From Fasciolopsis buskii (taxonomy: Eukaryota; Platyhelminthes; Trematoda; Plagiorchiida; Fasciolidae): 64,000 nt of DNA. Shown piece by piece: positions 13,801-25,770 of the stretch. The position numbers were made by a program, and so were the translations under genes. How positions within the stretch are numbered: position 1 is the stretch's first letter; the number at the start of each line of letters is the position of its first letter. The DNA lies in the NCBI GenBank assembly GCA_008360955.1, contig LUCM01004193.1:665201-729200 (forward strand), given 5' to 3'. Under the pieces are notes generated by a model. The model ran no database searches. It had not been told where the DNA came from and saw only the letters and a list, made by a program, of their open reading frames with translations.

Positions 13801-16410
13801 TATTGGCCCACTGATTCAAAACTACAATTTTGTATTAGGGCTTTCACTTCTCACGGTTTAGCCAGTTGGGTTAGAAAACTTTCTAACACAATCTAATTAA
13901 GGTAGACGAGTCAATCGTATTTTGGATAAAGATAAAGAAATATTGGTTTAAAAGACCGTCCTGAAGAAGGTTAACAGGAGCAATTGGAACACTGGGTACG
14001 CATACGATGACGTTACATTTGTCTGTCATTTTAGGAACCGTTTTATGAGGTACATAAGGGGTAGCGCTGTTTTACTTCCTTCTTGGATTTCAGTACCGTG
14101 AAGTCAATTTATTTACGGCATGATTAATTATGCAACACCAGGTCTTAGCTGACCAGCAAGAATTATGGATGCACCACAAGCCTGTTTCAGTTATTTTGTG
14201 AACAAACGTCGGTGCTGCACGTTCGAAGGGTTCGAAATCCTGTTGAAATCCGGGACAAATAATTGTGTTGTCCAGTGTATCGGATTAGCTACTTAGGTTG
14301 TTGATAGGCTGCCTACTGGAAATCAAAAGGAGCATAATCAAAAATCCGACCAACATGGGCACCTCAAGATTAAGGATTGACTCCAAAATAATAAGTTAAT
14401 GTCGTTCGATAAACATTTTCTTTTTTCACTGAACAACTGATGCAGAGGTTGAGCCACTTGAAAAAAACATGCTTTAGGTTTTTAGAAACGATGCACTGCC
14501 ATAGACCTTGATGTTACCTGGGCGGTTGAACGGGGGAAGATAGAATTCGAAATGGGAAGTTTTGAAACCTACGTGCGTGATGGTAACTGCTTGATTACCA
14601 CCGATCAGTACGAACAAAGCATCTCCTTTCCTCCTAGTAAACAGAAAACTCCAACACTGGTGGTATTTTTAGTTACTCAGTCAGTGATTACTTCTTAATC
14701 TCAATGATACCCCGTAATGGTGGTTGTGTTTGCTTTTTAGCTTAATCAACCCATATAAAATGCCAGTAAAACAAAATATCACTAACCAGGGAGCCGAACT
14801 TCTTCACTAACAAAACACGCACCGCAGGCATCAAAAATTAAAAAAATATAAAAAGTGAGCTGCAGGCTGCAAGAAACAGGCCTCGCTATGTGTTGCAAGA
14901 GACAACATTCTTCAGCGGTAAATGGCTCACTGTTCACCCCCTAAAGCTGAGCGTGGTAAGGTTAAAGAATTTCTGATGACGGAAAAAGCAAGCGAAAATT
15001 GAGAAGTATCTGTGCTTCAACTGTCTGACTCTAAGCAATACCCAAAAGTTCAATTTGATCAGGATTATTGATGCTCTAACTGTCTTGGTTCAACAACATC
15101 ACTCAACTTTGTACTAAGTTTACATGCGGCAGAAAACTTATATTTCTAGACACGGTGACTGTCGGGTTTCCAGGCTGTTTTGTGCATTTCTGGTTATATA
15201 AATGCACAACGCAAGTGTCTACAACTAAATAGTTTAATCTCATCGGGCTACTCTGACCAGAAAAGGTAGAGGAAAATATTAAATCACCTCCTCGTCTGCT
15301 GTGCCCAAATGTCAACAGAGTGTACCAGTATAACTTCTGCCCGCATCCGTAGATATGGACAGTTCATTCGAATATCTTGGCATAATACTTATTTGGGGCT
15401 AAAATGCAGGATCTTTGATGTGATATGTATTGCAGTGAGGCTTCGCCGAACTTTCCCAGTGGTAGAATTTTAGGCATCCTTTTGTCCCCCAGTCCGTTAA
15501 CAAAGGGTAATCAGAATGGTCTCATGTAGATGATGTTGACATATCTAATTTTACTTTGGCAATGAAATCGCGGATTCAAACAATGTAACATCTAACATCA
15601 AAAGTTACAATGTCAAAATTTCCACTTAAGCCGCGGTTGTTCTGCACAAGACCTTAAGACTGACTAGCCGAAGTTTTACCGTATGTGTTTCGCTTTCAAC
15701 AGCTGTTAAGATAAGAATCGTGAATAGCCAAAGGAAACCTAATCTGGACGAGAAATAGTCATTCTGCCTTGCTTTTTTAGTTACGGTATCCGGCATATGA
15801 TTGGTTTGGTGATGGGGTCCAACCATTATATGCAAGCACGTGAAATTTAATATGCACGTGATAAATTACTTCACAGTCTACCTAGTAAATGCGCCGACTC
15901 CCACAGTATGAGATTTGTGCTGGTTAGTGTGACATAGGTGGTCCCAAGTTCTGAACACGCTTTCTCGTTTGATGGGGTTAGCCATTCCAGCTTGAACAAA
16001 ACGGTGCTGACAATTGTTCAGTTACAGCAACCAATAGTGTAAAACTTGTTTTTTCAGTTACGAAAACTACACCTCAGGTTGAACATAATTAGCTATCCGT
16101 AGGTTGAGAACATACGCAAGGGATGTAACGGTAATGGATTTTGATTCAGTTAATCCATTTTTCTGGTCAGTGATCAACGCTTCTGCAGCGGCATCGCATC
16201 GGTTACGTCAATCGATGAGGTGAGTGAATAGGTTGCATGAGAAAGTCGTTAGACCAAAGTGGTCAGCAGAAGGATCGACCAGTGAGTGTTGATCACTGAA
16301 GAACAATATAGGAAATTCGATTCTGGCTAATGGACGAACATTTTATCTAGTTTCTAAACATCAGAACCGAATGACATAAGGAGCGTATCGAAAATTATAT
16401 GCGCCATGTA

Positions 16411-16615
16411 TTGGTTTTAATTGTGAATGGTACAATGCTAACAGCATAGCGTTGTTGGTAGATGTAATGCGCCAACGTTCCGACTACCGTGGGTAGTCTT
16501 TCTCGAGACAAGATTGCAAAACTTGCTTTAAGAAGGACCACCCACGGTAGTCGAAACGTTGGCGCATTACATCTACCAACAACGCTGGTTGTTAACATTA
16601 TTTTATTCACAATAA
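16411..16615. repeat. Head-to-head inverted repeat, copies 1 and 2 of a hairpin-bearing dispersed repeat
   Basis: A 47-bp core at 16448-16494 is repeated in reverse complement at 16540-16586 with one mismatch. Weaker similarity extends outward on both sides to the shared sequence ATTCACAAT (16605-16613 and its complement near 16420-16428). Each core carries ACCCACGGTAGTCG followed by an AACGTTGGCGCATTAC stretch. The arms are separated by only 45 bp, so a transcript could fold into a long hairpin. A third copy lies at 46.8 kb. The repeat's class is not certain; the hairpin followed by GAAACG resembles tails of Penelope-like and related retroelements. Confidence 0.85.
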
Positions 16616-16811
16616 GAACATTTTATCAGTTCGACTTGGTTTTTCTCACCAGAGATAGTGAGAACTGGAGATAGCGGCCGCTAGATAAGATAGAATGAGG
16701 ATTTGCAGTCCAAGTAGAGCAGAAGTCTCACGTTTATTTCGTTTTCAAAACAAATGGTTACCACTCGCTCAGGGATAGGGTACGAGGGGAGTACGGCCAT
16801 GTTTGACTCAC

Positions 16812-16967
16812 TGGCTTGGCTGATTCCACGGTTGCCGATGCATAGATGCTTGCAGGCTCTCGTCATTCGCTGGCAATGTGATTTGATAGACATTGTCCCC
16901 GAGTGGTTCAGTCGCAGCGGAACCGTTATCATCAGACGGTAGTATGAAAATAAAACTTTGTTGTCCA
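16812..16967 (-). CDS. SLC7A-like: CAT transporter exon: large hydrophilic loop
   Basis: The exon is 156 nt: one base, 51 codons, two bases. The acceptor is a pyrimidine-rich tract ending GTGACTTCAG and the donor is CCA|GTGAGT. The peptide is polar and acidic (for example SDDNGSAATEPLGDNVYQI), as expected for the variable intracellular loop that follows the LILR end of the preceding membrane segment. The main support is phase: the 17797-17695 exon ends with CG and this exon begins with T, which together give arginine, and only 727 bp separate them. In vertebrate CATs the residues here are usually LRYQP; this gene would read LRGQQ. The loop itself is too variable to confirm by similarity alone. 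It ends in phase 2. Confidence 0.75.
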
Positions 16968-17694
16968 CTGAAGTCACAAAGAGGACGAGAACAGAACGTG
17001 CCTTTAACTAATACTACTATTAAAAATAACGCTAATACTAAGAACATGTGCTGATAAATTCAACGCAAACACATGATGGAATCTAAAGCAGGAATTGTGG
17101 AAGACATAAAATGCAATGTTCTTTGATTTAAAAAATGCCAAATTGGTTAAAAGTACCATCGTGACCAAAGTGCGATGCATTTCCCATGGGAAAATAGTAT
17201 TATCAAAACTGGTAAGTGAAACAAAAAATATTTTGATCAACGGTCGTTCATTTGAATTGTTTCGGATGGCCATTGAACCCGCAAACAATCTTCTGCAGTT
17301 AGAGTGTCATCAATGCTCTACTATACCGGAAAAACCGGGCCGCGTTCAAAGTTCTTGCACATACCTTCCTCTGACTGGATTTGTGAGTATTTTGCAGGGA
17401 TCAAAGTAATCGCCAAGGATGGGACCAAATGTGACAAGACAAAAACTTATACTCTGAACTGTTTACCTGCGTTTTCCGCTCTACAGATATCACCTGGATT
17501 TTGCTATTCAGTACATTTAAGCTCACTGTGTAAACAATCTAAATGATGACGGGGGACAAAGTTTGTACCCTAATGAGTGTGTGAAACAAGGTGAGTCATT
17601 TATCGAAAATCGACAATTTAAATCTAAGAAAAATATTTAATCCATCTGAAGTTTACTGGTTCAAAGGATTCACAAGGAAGCAATTAAATCTTAC

Positions 17695-17797
17695 CGAAGA
17701 ATTAAGACAGAAGCAGCCACCAACGAATAGGCGAATAACGTGCCAATCGACATCATGTCGACTAAGTCCTTCAAGCTGAATACGGCGGCCAAAATTC
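17695..17797 (-). CDS. SLC7A-like: CAT transporter exon: 'DMMSIGTL' membrane segment
   Basis: The exon is 103 nt: two bases, 33 codons, two bases. The acceptor is TCATCATCAG and the donor CTTCG|GTAAGA. The peptide begins (G)[18 protein letters not shown] and continues [15 protein letters not shown](R). This is one of the most conserved CAT stretches (consensus [22 protein letters not shown]). The phase joins exactly to the exon ending at 26290, where G plus GA gives glycine, and to the loop exon starting at 16967. The exon is too short and lacks a suitable ATG, so simple ORF scanning does not show it; plus-strand open frames over the same bases are shadows. Confidence 0.95.
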
Positions 17798-18265
17798 CTG
17801 ATGATGAAAATACGAATTAGAAGAAGGGTTGCTAATTTTGAGGCCTTCAGTCTCACGCTTATAGGTGTAAACAAATGAGAGAACCATGAAGATTACTATT
17901 TTCAAAAACCAAAATGACAACCGTTACATGTTTTCTAGGGAATACTAATGGAGACCATGAGATTCCCATCCATAGATATGTCCTATAAAATGGGCTTATT
18001 GGTTTATACATCCTGTGACAAACTTCCCTGTCTCTCAAAGGTCTGTACAATTAGCGTGCTCATTCTTTATTTACGAAAATTATTTCCATCAGATAGTGAA
18101 TAGAGCCAAGCTGGACTATTGAAATTAAGTTAGCTAAGTTAGTAATGAGCCGGAATTAGACAAAAAATGGAATTTAGCTTCGACAGAATTTCCTTGTGCC
18201 CAGAAGTCAACAGATCACTCAGAGGTTACATCCACTATTCATCGCGAGTGGAATTTCCTATACAG

Positions 18266-18361
18266 CTTAAAATTAGGAGGTCACTGAAAGAGCATGATGT
18301 GAAGGCCCTAATAAACGAATACAAAAAATCCAGACTAAGATTGTTCGGAGGGCGACTGCAG
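18266..18361 (+). CDS. Possible exon of an unassigned plus-strand gene
   Basis: A 96-nt stretch in one frame between CCTATACAG and CAG|GTAATC, phase 0 on both sides. The peptide LKIRRSLKEHDVKALINEY, then KKSRLRLFGGRLQ, reads as an amphipathic helix. It faintly resembles a segment of exocyst subunit Sec5/EXOC2 (pattern 'NIxRxxxKGDYDxVINDYEKAKSLFG'). The resemblance is weak and no adjoining Sec5 exon was found. It could be a chance ORF within the CAT intron. Confidence 0.2.
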
Positions 18362-21323
18362 GTAATCACCACTCCAGTCGGTAGATGGTACTGCGTCATG
18401 TATGCATTCAGTATTACCAACTGGAGAGTCTCATGATCAGTGAAACCGCCTTTCGTGATATTCAATTAATCTGAAATCTCTCATTGCGGTTGCTGAACTC
18501 AGCGGAGTATGCAGTCCAAACCCAATTAATCTTACTACCTCAAAACATCAAAAACACAGGCTCCGCTAGGGAGAGATATTTTAGCTCTTCTTTACAATGG
18601 ACTTGCATTGCCGACCGAGTTCAGGAGAAAGGGCAGGTAACCCTTTTTCCATTGACCACAGAAAACCAAATATCTTGAGCTAAAAATTGAGCTTGGAAAA
18701 CGAATCGTTGAATTATTTCCATCTGAGTAGAAAAACGTGGAGGACCAATGTTGGGGTGTTGTGAGATACAGCGGCTGACGTTTAGAAAGCTGAGATAGAC
18801 TCGCGTAAGTTGCACAGAACCAGAATCTGGTTACTACTCTGTGGGGCCGGAGTCAAAACATGGCTCAAGCATTCCTGATGTCCACACAGGTGAGAATCGT
18901 CTGAGAACTCAGGTTAATTAACACTACAAGCACGCGTTGGCCAATGGATATTGTTGTCGTTTCAAGTAGATAATGCATAAATGCGAAGAATTTGTTCACT
19001 CACTGGTTGTTAGTTTGCATATCGCCTTTCGTACTTAGTATTTAATTTTGAAAAGTAAAAATATATGCTTGCTTCTATGCAACAACCTGGACTATCGTGG
19101 CTGAGTCTTGATTTGCGCTGGTCTCTTTATCAGTCGCTATCGCTAGACTAATTAGTCCTCCAGTCCAGCTTTCGGAGTGGCTGCGAATTAACACTTGCAA
19201 GAACCGTCAAATTCGAAAGAAAGACAGGGAACTGCTGTGGAGATGGACTGTATATGTGGCTGCCTCTAAATATCTGCAGCTCATTTCAGCCCGTTATAAG
19301 GTAGCATTGGCGTTTCCCCCAGAACTCGATACTAGTAGTTTTTCCACTTATCCATTAGAGCCATTACAAATATCGTGGAAGATGTCATTCAGTCAATTAT
19401 CGGGCGCGTGTCCAGATACTGCTTGCAATCAATACAAGCTGGGTGGTTTCAAAATACTTTACCAGCATTGGGAAAAAGAATCATTCGTTGTAGTTAAGTC
19501 ACGAATTTTTCATCGCACGTCATCTCAAAAATAACACATCCGCTCGAGATATGATATCTCACCCTTATTTCTTTCGCTATCTATTGAAGTTTGGTCTCTT
19601 GTGACTGATAGGGTACTTTGTCACTGGAGGTACTTTGTTTCTGTGCTAACTGTTTTACTGGACTGAACGTTCGTTCGTGAATCACCTTAAAGCACACGAA
19701 GGATTACTGCGGTCTACCGGCACGACTGGTTGAATGTTTCTAGAAGTATTCCAACCTACTTTTGTGCCATATAAATTTTCACTTTCCACAAATGCTGGTG
19801 TGACCTGAAGCGATCGCTTTGGTATTTAAAACTAACCGAATTCAATGAGACACAGGATAACTTTTACAAATTCTGCATTATGTATATAAAAGATTTTAGT
19901 TTGTACATTTTGCGTGAGCGAAGAAACACCTCTGTTATTATAAGTAAACCACCTAAATCAGGATATATCGGTGCAAAGTGGATAGTTGTATGAACTGGAA
20001 AGGAAGCTGAAATGTCAATTTGCCAAGTAACCAACGAAGACGAAAATCTCGAACATTTACCTCCGGATTTTGGTCAGTGGACAAACATATACAAAAACCT
20101 CATCTGACAATTCATTTTGGCCACCGTCGTCCAACCCTGGCTACGACAAGTCACGAACCCACGAGGTAGGAAGGACGAAGCTTTCGTCGCATCAAAGTGA
20201 CGATAATAGTTAAGATTTCCAAATTCAATAATAATAAGTAGTTAAAGCTACGGTATTTAGTATTTTAGTTTTTGAAGCATCAAGTTTACCAATCTGGAAA
20301 AGAAGCAGTTTTATATAGTGATCCAAAACAGATCGGGATTCCGTCTTCTTTATTGCTTGGGATTTTGTAAAGCTATTTTGGATTTTGAGGTGTTCCCTAA
20401 TGTTGGTGTCTTCCACTTCCGCTTACCCTGGGCTGAGTGAGGACTGATTGACATTTTCAAATATTATCGGCTTTGATGTGATGTACTTTTCGTCTTGATG
20501 CTTGCATTATTTCTTAATGGTAGCCTTCCTAGTTACTCAGTAGCATCCATGAAACTTAGATGCACATTTACTGACCCAAGTGAATATTATCGACCCTCTG
20601 ATGTTTGGAACGGCAAATCTGTTTGTTGGTAGTCCAAGTCAGACTCCATTGCTGCGTCATCAAGAAAAATAATTTCATACTAGATTGACAGTTAACAAAA
20701 TGATCCACAAATAAACAGCAAAGGATTACCAAACTTCGGATGGCTAATAACTGTTTGGTGTTTGATCAACCTAAACCATCGCATTCTACACAAAATCTGT
20801 TTGGTACGTATTTCTTTCTTAATTTTTGCTTCTGTAAATCCATTTATTTAGGCACAAGATTAAAGTAAGTATGGACAGAGACTGAAGGCGGTCGTAAGAC
20901 GCGGACAGGTGCCTATTTCCTTCGTTTTCCTTCGCATTTAAACCATGAACAATGTAGTACTTTTAGATAACTGGCTGCTGTAAATTACTGATGGAAGAGT
21001 TCATTATGCAATACTAGAAATTCACCATCTGTTTACTGTCATAGTTGACTTTGCGTGCCTTATTAGGATAAAATTTGCTCAGCAAAAGCTAGATTGCAAA
21101 TCTACCCAAACTCCGTGAAAGTTATGCACGAATAAATCGCCTCGTATCACATGGTCCAAAAACGGAGATTATTGGTGTTATTGCCTTAGTGGATTACTTA
21201 TGGGAAAGAACTTGGGATCTCGCTTTCACAAAGTTCAAAAGAAGCTCTTATGTTAAAATATCAAAATTTGGCCCTACTAAAGTCGGTCACGAGATAAATA
21301 AGTGCTGTCTCCGCAATTATCAG

Positions 21324-21455
21324 CAGGCGATTTTATTAGCTTCAAGCGCGTTGGATATAACACAAAACTACAAACGAGTCAGCGGAGAGCTTGTCCATCT
21401 TGCCCATTTCCAACTTTGCCTTGCTTTCAAATATGAAACCGATGAAGACGGTGAG
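21324..21455 (+). CDS. Possible exon of an unassigned plus-strand gene (TPR-like helices)
   Basis: A 132-nt stretch in one frame between GCAATTATCAG and GGTGAG|GTACGC, phase 0 on both sides, inside a longer open frame (21189-21500). The peptide QAILLASSALDITQNYKRVS, GELVHLAHFQLCLAFKYET, DEDGE looks like paired helices of the tetratricopeptide type. No family could be named. Together with 18266-18361 it might mark a gene nested in the transporter intron, but both may be chance. Confidence 0.22.
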
Positions 21456-22689
21456 GTACGCTTCAATTACATGATAATGTATTACGCACCTAATTGTTGA
21501 CTCCATTAGGAGGCTGGGAGGAAGCCTGTTCAGTGCCAATCTGAGGGTAGATTGGTTGCTAAACACACTAGTATCGGGGTCACCATGGGGAATAATGGAA
21601 GCTACACTTTGGAACTAACCTTACTTACTGGTAGTAAATAACGAATAGGAGAACAGTAATCGCTTTTTGAATGAAAAGTGGATTGGTTTCATTTGAGACG
21701 TGACTCAGTGCTCCATTCCACACGAACGTCGATTCTACAGGATAACTTTTGGAACCAAGGTCAAACATTTTTTCAAGTAACCAAAACAAACCTGATGTTT
21801 CGAAAGTTTTTGTCGAAAAGTGTTGATACGGTTGTCCACGCTCAGCCAAAACCCGAGTCATAAGCCAGAAAAAGAATGTAACTGTATTGTTGAAATAATT
21901 AGGATTAATAGATATTTCAGAGCCACGGGAGACCATGTACTCATTGTCAAAACCAACTGGACAACAAAATGAAATCAAGGGAACCCTGATTTTGTGGCCC
22001 GCGACCATTTTTCCGCAGATAAGAGTGCATTTTGTTTTATTTAAAATCCAGATTAGTTGTGAGAAGCATACCTCTAAAATGCGCCTTTGTCGAACTTTGT
22101 TTTTAAGATAGAAGTGGTGGCTTCATCACTTCAAAGCATGACATGAAAGTTGAAGAAGTCAGGTTGGCATGTGCTTACAATCTGACATCTGTCTCTCATG
22201 CTGAAGCGTTTGTGAAATTTGTTTTTATCAACTTCTTACCCAATTGCCATGAAAACAACAATGAGGCTGATGGAAGTGCGGCCACAGGACCTTGGTTTTG
22301 AGGCTAATGTCAGTGCTGACCTGAGTTTCCCTTCACTAAATTTCTTGCCATCAGCCAATAAAGAATACCGCGAAATTTTGTTAACGTGGTAGTTCCGAAT
22401 TATTACTGACCACCTTCTACGGTGACCAAGCTTTAACCTCGAGATTTCCAGTTGGAATTCATGTATGTGTGTTACAACTGCCCCACCAGCTCCCGTCCAG
22501 GTCAGCCAGACTTACCGATTTGAGCTTGTTCAAATGTCGTCCTCTATGATAGACAGTAACGCCAAATATTTGCCCATCCTGCGAAAAAGACTTAATTTGG
22601 TGAGAGGTATTTGACTGGACTTAAGGAGACATTTTCCGCGTCTTCCTTCGAGGCTGTCGGACACTTCTGCCTCCCAACAAGCTTAACTC

Positions 22690-22880
22690 GGTAATCCTGA
22701 ATAACCTGGTCGGGAACTGTTTGTACATTGGCAACACACTTCTGCCTGTTAGAAGGCTTGGGTTCAAACCCTCAGTGTGATGGGCTACTGATGAAATCTA
22801 CTGAGGCCGAAACACGAGCCTGGTGCTTCCTGAGTTTAAGGTTGACCGAATGACCTGAGGTTAGTGCATGAAAGATGGAG
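22690..22880 (+). mobile_element. tRNA-derived SINE with decayed hammerhead-like core (SM-alpha-like)
   Basis: A Pol III B-box-like GGGTTCAAACCC lies at 22760-22771, and an A-box-like stretch (CTGTTTGTACATTGG) about 50 nt upstream. Some 16 nt after the B box is CTGATGA (22788-22794), a 14-nt spacer, then GAAAC (22809-22813), and shortly after that GGTGCTTCC. The order (tRNA-like promoter, hammerhead core, short tail) is that of the schistosome SM-alpha SINE. The spacer should form stem II, but pairs AATC with GGCC, giving one Watson-Crick pair, one wobble and two A.C mismatches. Stems I and III are not convincing, so this is called a decayed copy. Confidence 0.5.
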
Positions 22881-25675
22881 TCTCAAGGGCAGTTAGTCGG
22901 TCACAGAAACCTGAATCCCATAAGCTACGCAGAATCAGTTGTAAGCTATATATACATCAAGAAATAATTTGGCTTCTTGACGCTCATTGATCGCAGAAAC
23001 TTGCAAAAAGAGGACTAACTAATTAATTGGTTTAGTCAGTCTTCATGATTTGAGCCTTGGATAAAACATCAAGTCTCTTCTTAGGTACACCGTGTTTGAA
23101 CATCTCAGCGGGTCGTCAATTCCAATGTTCGGGAAATTTTGCGGCCGAAGCGTCGTGAGTTCAGCTATTCCTAGTTGTACATGCAGTAGGAGATTAAGGG
23201 ACATTTTATATTTTTCCTCGATATCTTTATCTAACATTAGAAAATGATCTAGAAGGAGTTATCAGAGAGATAAAATAATGTCTTTAATTTCCAGTAGTCA
23301 AGAGATGATACTAGACATTCGAAATAGTGTATATCAACCAAAACAAGAATGAGCTGACGTCGAATCATTTGCTTCAAGCTATCTCTGCTGTGTGTTTGTC
23401 TTCCCTGCAACCCTATAAGTTTCATGTGCTGCGCTGAGATGTCCATGATCGATAATGTGAAACAAACACGCTGGGCGATGTGGACACGAGCATATGTGAC
23501 TGGCGCCAGACAGCAAACCACGTGGCCGACCCGTTCAACTCTGGGCACGCACACAGGTGCGCACATACTGAAGTGAATGGGATTGATTAATCGATACAGA
23601 TCATAGGTACTTGTGTGAACTGACCGCAAACACACTCACCTACACACGGAGATATTTCATTCAGTTAAGCTGCTGAGCAGTAGTCAGTGAACCTCCCGTA
23701 TATACTGCTTTACCATATACACTCCCTGTTTTGGATACTTCCTCACATTACATGAAGCAATCCGATGGTAGGGAATTCGATATTCTGCTTCAGTAATTCC
23801 AACCAGCCGGACAAACGATGATATCAATACACTTCAAATTGAGTAAAATGAACTAATTAAAATGAACCCTTCCGGTGCGATCCGTTTTCCATTTGAATGA
23901 ATTAGGCCGTAATTATTGAGTGAATCGACCGTATAAGTTGTTCATAGAAAAAAATTGAGTCAAGAAAGTGGTGTGCACTGCGAATGAAAATTCGTGATTG
24001 TGTTCATTCTGCCGAAAGACATCACAATTGAAACAGGACTTTAAACCGAACCAAACTGTCGGATTAAAACACTAGTGAGAGCTGGTAACTGATGTTGCAC
24101 ACTCAAAAATCAGTGCTCAGAAACGGATAAAACAATTCGAATTCAACTGAAACAATGTAATTTTTGTGCCAAAGTGAAAACAACATCCTGGAATTGGGCT
24201 TAGTGCACTTCAAATCTTGAATCGCGACTGTTTAAGGCCAATCAAAAGCATGTTCGAGGATAAAAAATAGTCCTTCTCAATCATCACAACGAGACTGGAG
24301 AAAATTGCCTAAGCTTGCTCATATCTATGGACGATTTAGGTATTGGGAATGAAATGTGCGATGGGTGGAGCACATCCTCCTAACGTCGACATCTCAGGTT
24401 CTATCTCGATGAAGACATGCTTATCAGAGTTATTCAGTTTCCAAAAGTTCCAACACCGGACAAAGGTCGTTGGCGTTACACTAGTTCATCTGGGGAATGC
24501 ATATTTAGAATCCCTATCCAACTGTACGGTAGAATGTCCTTTGGAACCGGCAAACTAATAGATTTTCTAAGCAATTTCTCCTAAGTTTACAGTAGGGATC
24601 GCACTTAAAGCTTGAATTTTCACCACAGAATATTGACTACCGAGGGAACAAGAGGCGTATCCATCATCGTTTATTTTGTCACCACTATCTGTCTTTTGTC
24701 TCCGATCAAGGCATAGCTACAAATGACGTTCTAATCTGTTAACCTATTCTTCGTTAGCCTCCCATATCCATGGATGTGGTCGATTTCTAAACAAAATGTT
24801 AGAAAAAAGGAATGCTGTTTCACTGGAGCATTATTATTTATACGACGTTTTCTTTTTATTTTCCAAAACCATTTCTTCCATAGATCGGGCGATTTTTATC
24901 CAGAGCGCACAAAGCACAAGTTTCATTGGTTTGATTCATAAATTAGTTAGCAGTTCTGTTAGAAATTGGAAACAATCAGTTTTTGTTTGCAGCAAAGCAG
25001 TGAATATCATTTCCTATTGGAAACAAGACTGGGATCGAAGGAAATAGACTATTTGCAGAAATTTTAGGTATACGGATGGGTGAATAACATCTATTTGGAG
25101 CACATTACCGGTTTTGCTGCCCTTAACATCCACCAGGCATGCATAGTAAGCGTACTTTCTTGGTCAATTATCCTTATGCGGATACCTTTTTGGTTGCCTT
25201 AGAAATAACGAGGGAGAGAGTTCTCTTCATAAAATATCACTGCAGTGAAAAGTTCCAAATTTTGGGCCTTATCCCATGTTTTTAAGATTACCCAAGAAGA
25301 GCAGAAAAATTTTTGGCTTACCATTGTTCTGTTTTGTGAAATGACATGATCGTCCAGGTGAATTCTTCAAAATTCAGACTAGACGAGGTGGACTTAGGTT
25401 TTCCTACACTTCTGATCTTGAGCCTCCAGATTTCCAATGACTTTTATTTAGAAGATGCAAACACGGCTGAAAACGATGTCGTTTTTTGAACAATAGAATA
25501 AAGTGATCCGAAATTCGATGTTCCTTGCCAAAAAGGACTTTAGGGGTTATTCACTGAAGCTTCGTTGACAGCGATTTGTCACATAAAATAAGAAAACCTT
25601 AACGTACCATTGAACATTTTATCAGGGGAGACATTTTCCTTTGCAGTTAGTAGTGGGATCGATTCAAATATGAAA

Positions 25676-25770
25676 ACCACTCAACCTCGGGAGGATTCGA
25701 GCCCACGTACGGACGCCATTCACGCACTTGTGTAGCCTATGCGTGCCACTTACTAGGCTAAGCCGTTGGG
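25676..25770 (-). mobile_element. tRNA-derived SINE or tRNA relic
   Basis: On the minus strand GGCTTAGCCTAGTAAGTGG (25765-25747) resembles an A box with D-arm, and GGGCTCGAATCCTCCC (25704-25689) is a good B box with the TCGAATCC core, about 45 nt later. CAAC before the A box can pair with GTTG after the T-arm, and a TTTT run follows a few bases on, like a Pol III terminator. The anticodon arm does not fold cleanly. Confidence 0.5.

Larger units (their letters stand above)
2962..16811 (-). other. Long CAT intron or introns, about 13.9 kb, with one unplaced exon
   Basis: The phase mismatch between the flanking exons means at least one small exon must lie here. A 26-nt candidate is 3396-3371 (see findings). 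Other contents are a (GTA)16 microsatellite at 5.77 kb, a decayed RTE LINE at 8.2-10.7 kb, a CA repeat at 10.8 kb, and an inverted repeat at 16.4-16.6 kb. The remaining stretches (3.4-5.7, 5.9-8.2 and 10.9-16.4 kb) are AT-rich with no feature I can support. Confidence 0.7.

Noticed and set aside
16676..16683. GCGGCCGC (NotI-type octamer) in otherwise AT-rich DNA
   Set aside because: A single rare octamer is compatible with chance; no vector or linker sequence was seen around it.
17653..17874. Minus-strand ORF of 73 codons over the 17.7 kb exon
   Set aside because: Wrong frame; a shadow of the true exon 17797-17695.
21625..22008. Minus-strand ORF of 127 codons considered for the missing CAT membrane exon
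   Set aside because: Peptide does not fit the family; the real exon was found at 17797-17695 with exact phase agreement.
23249..23635. Minus-strand ORF of 128 codons, among the longest in the window
   Set aside because: No recognisable motif, unusual Cys/His/Val mixture, no splice or family support; expected by chance in 64 kb of six frames.
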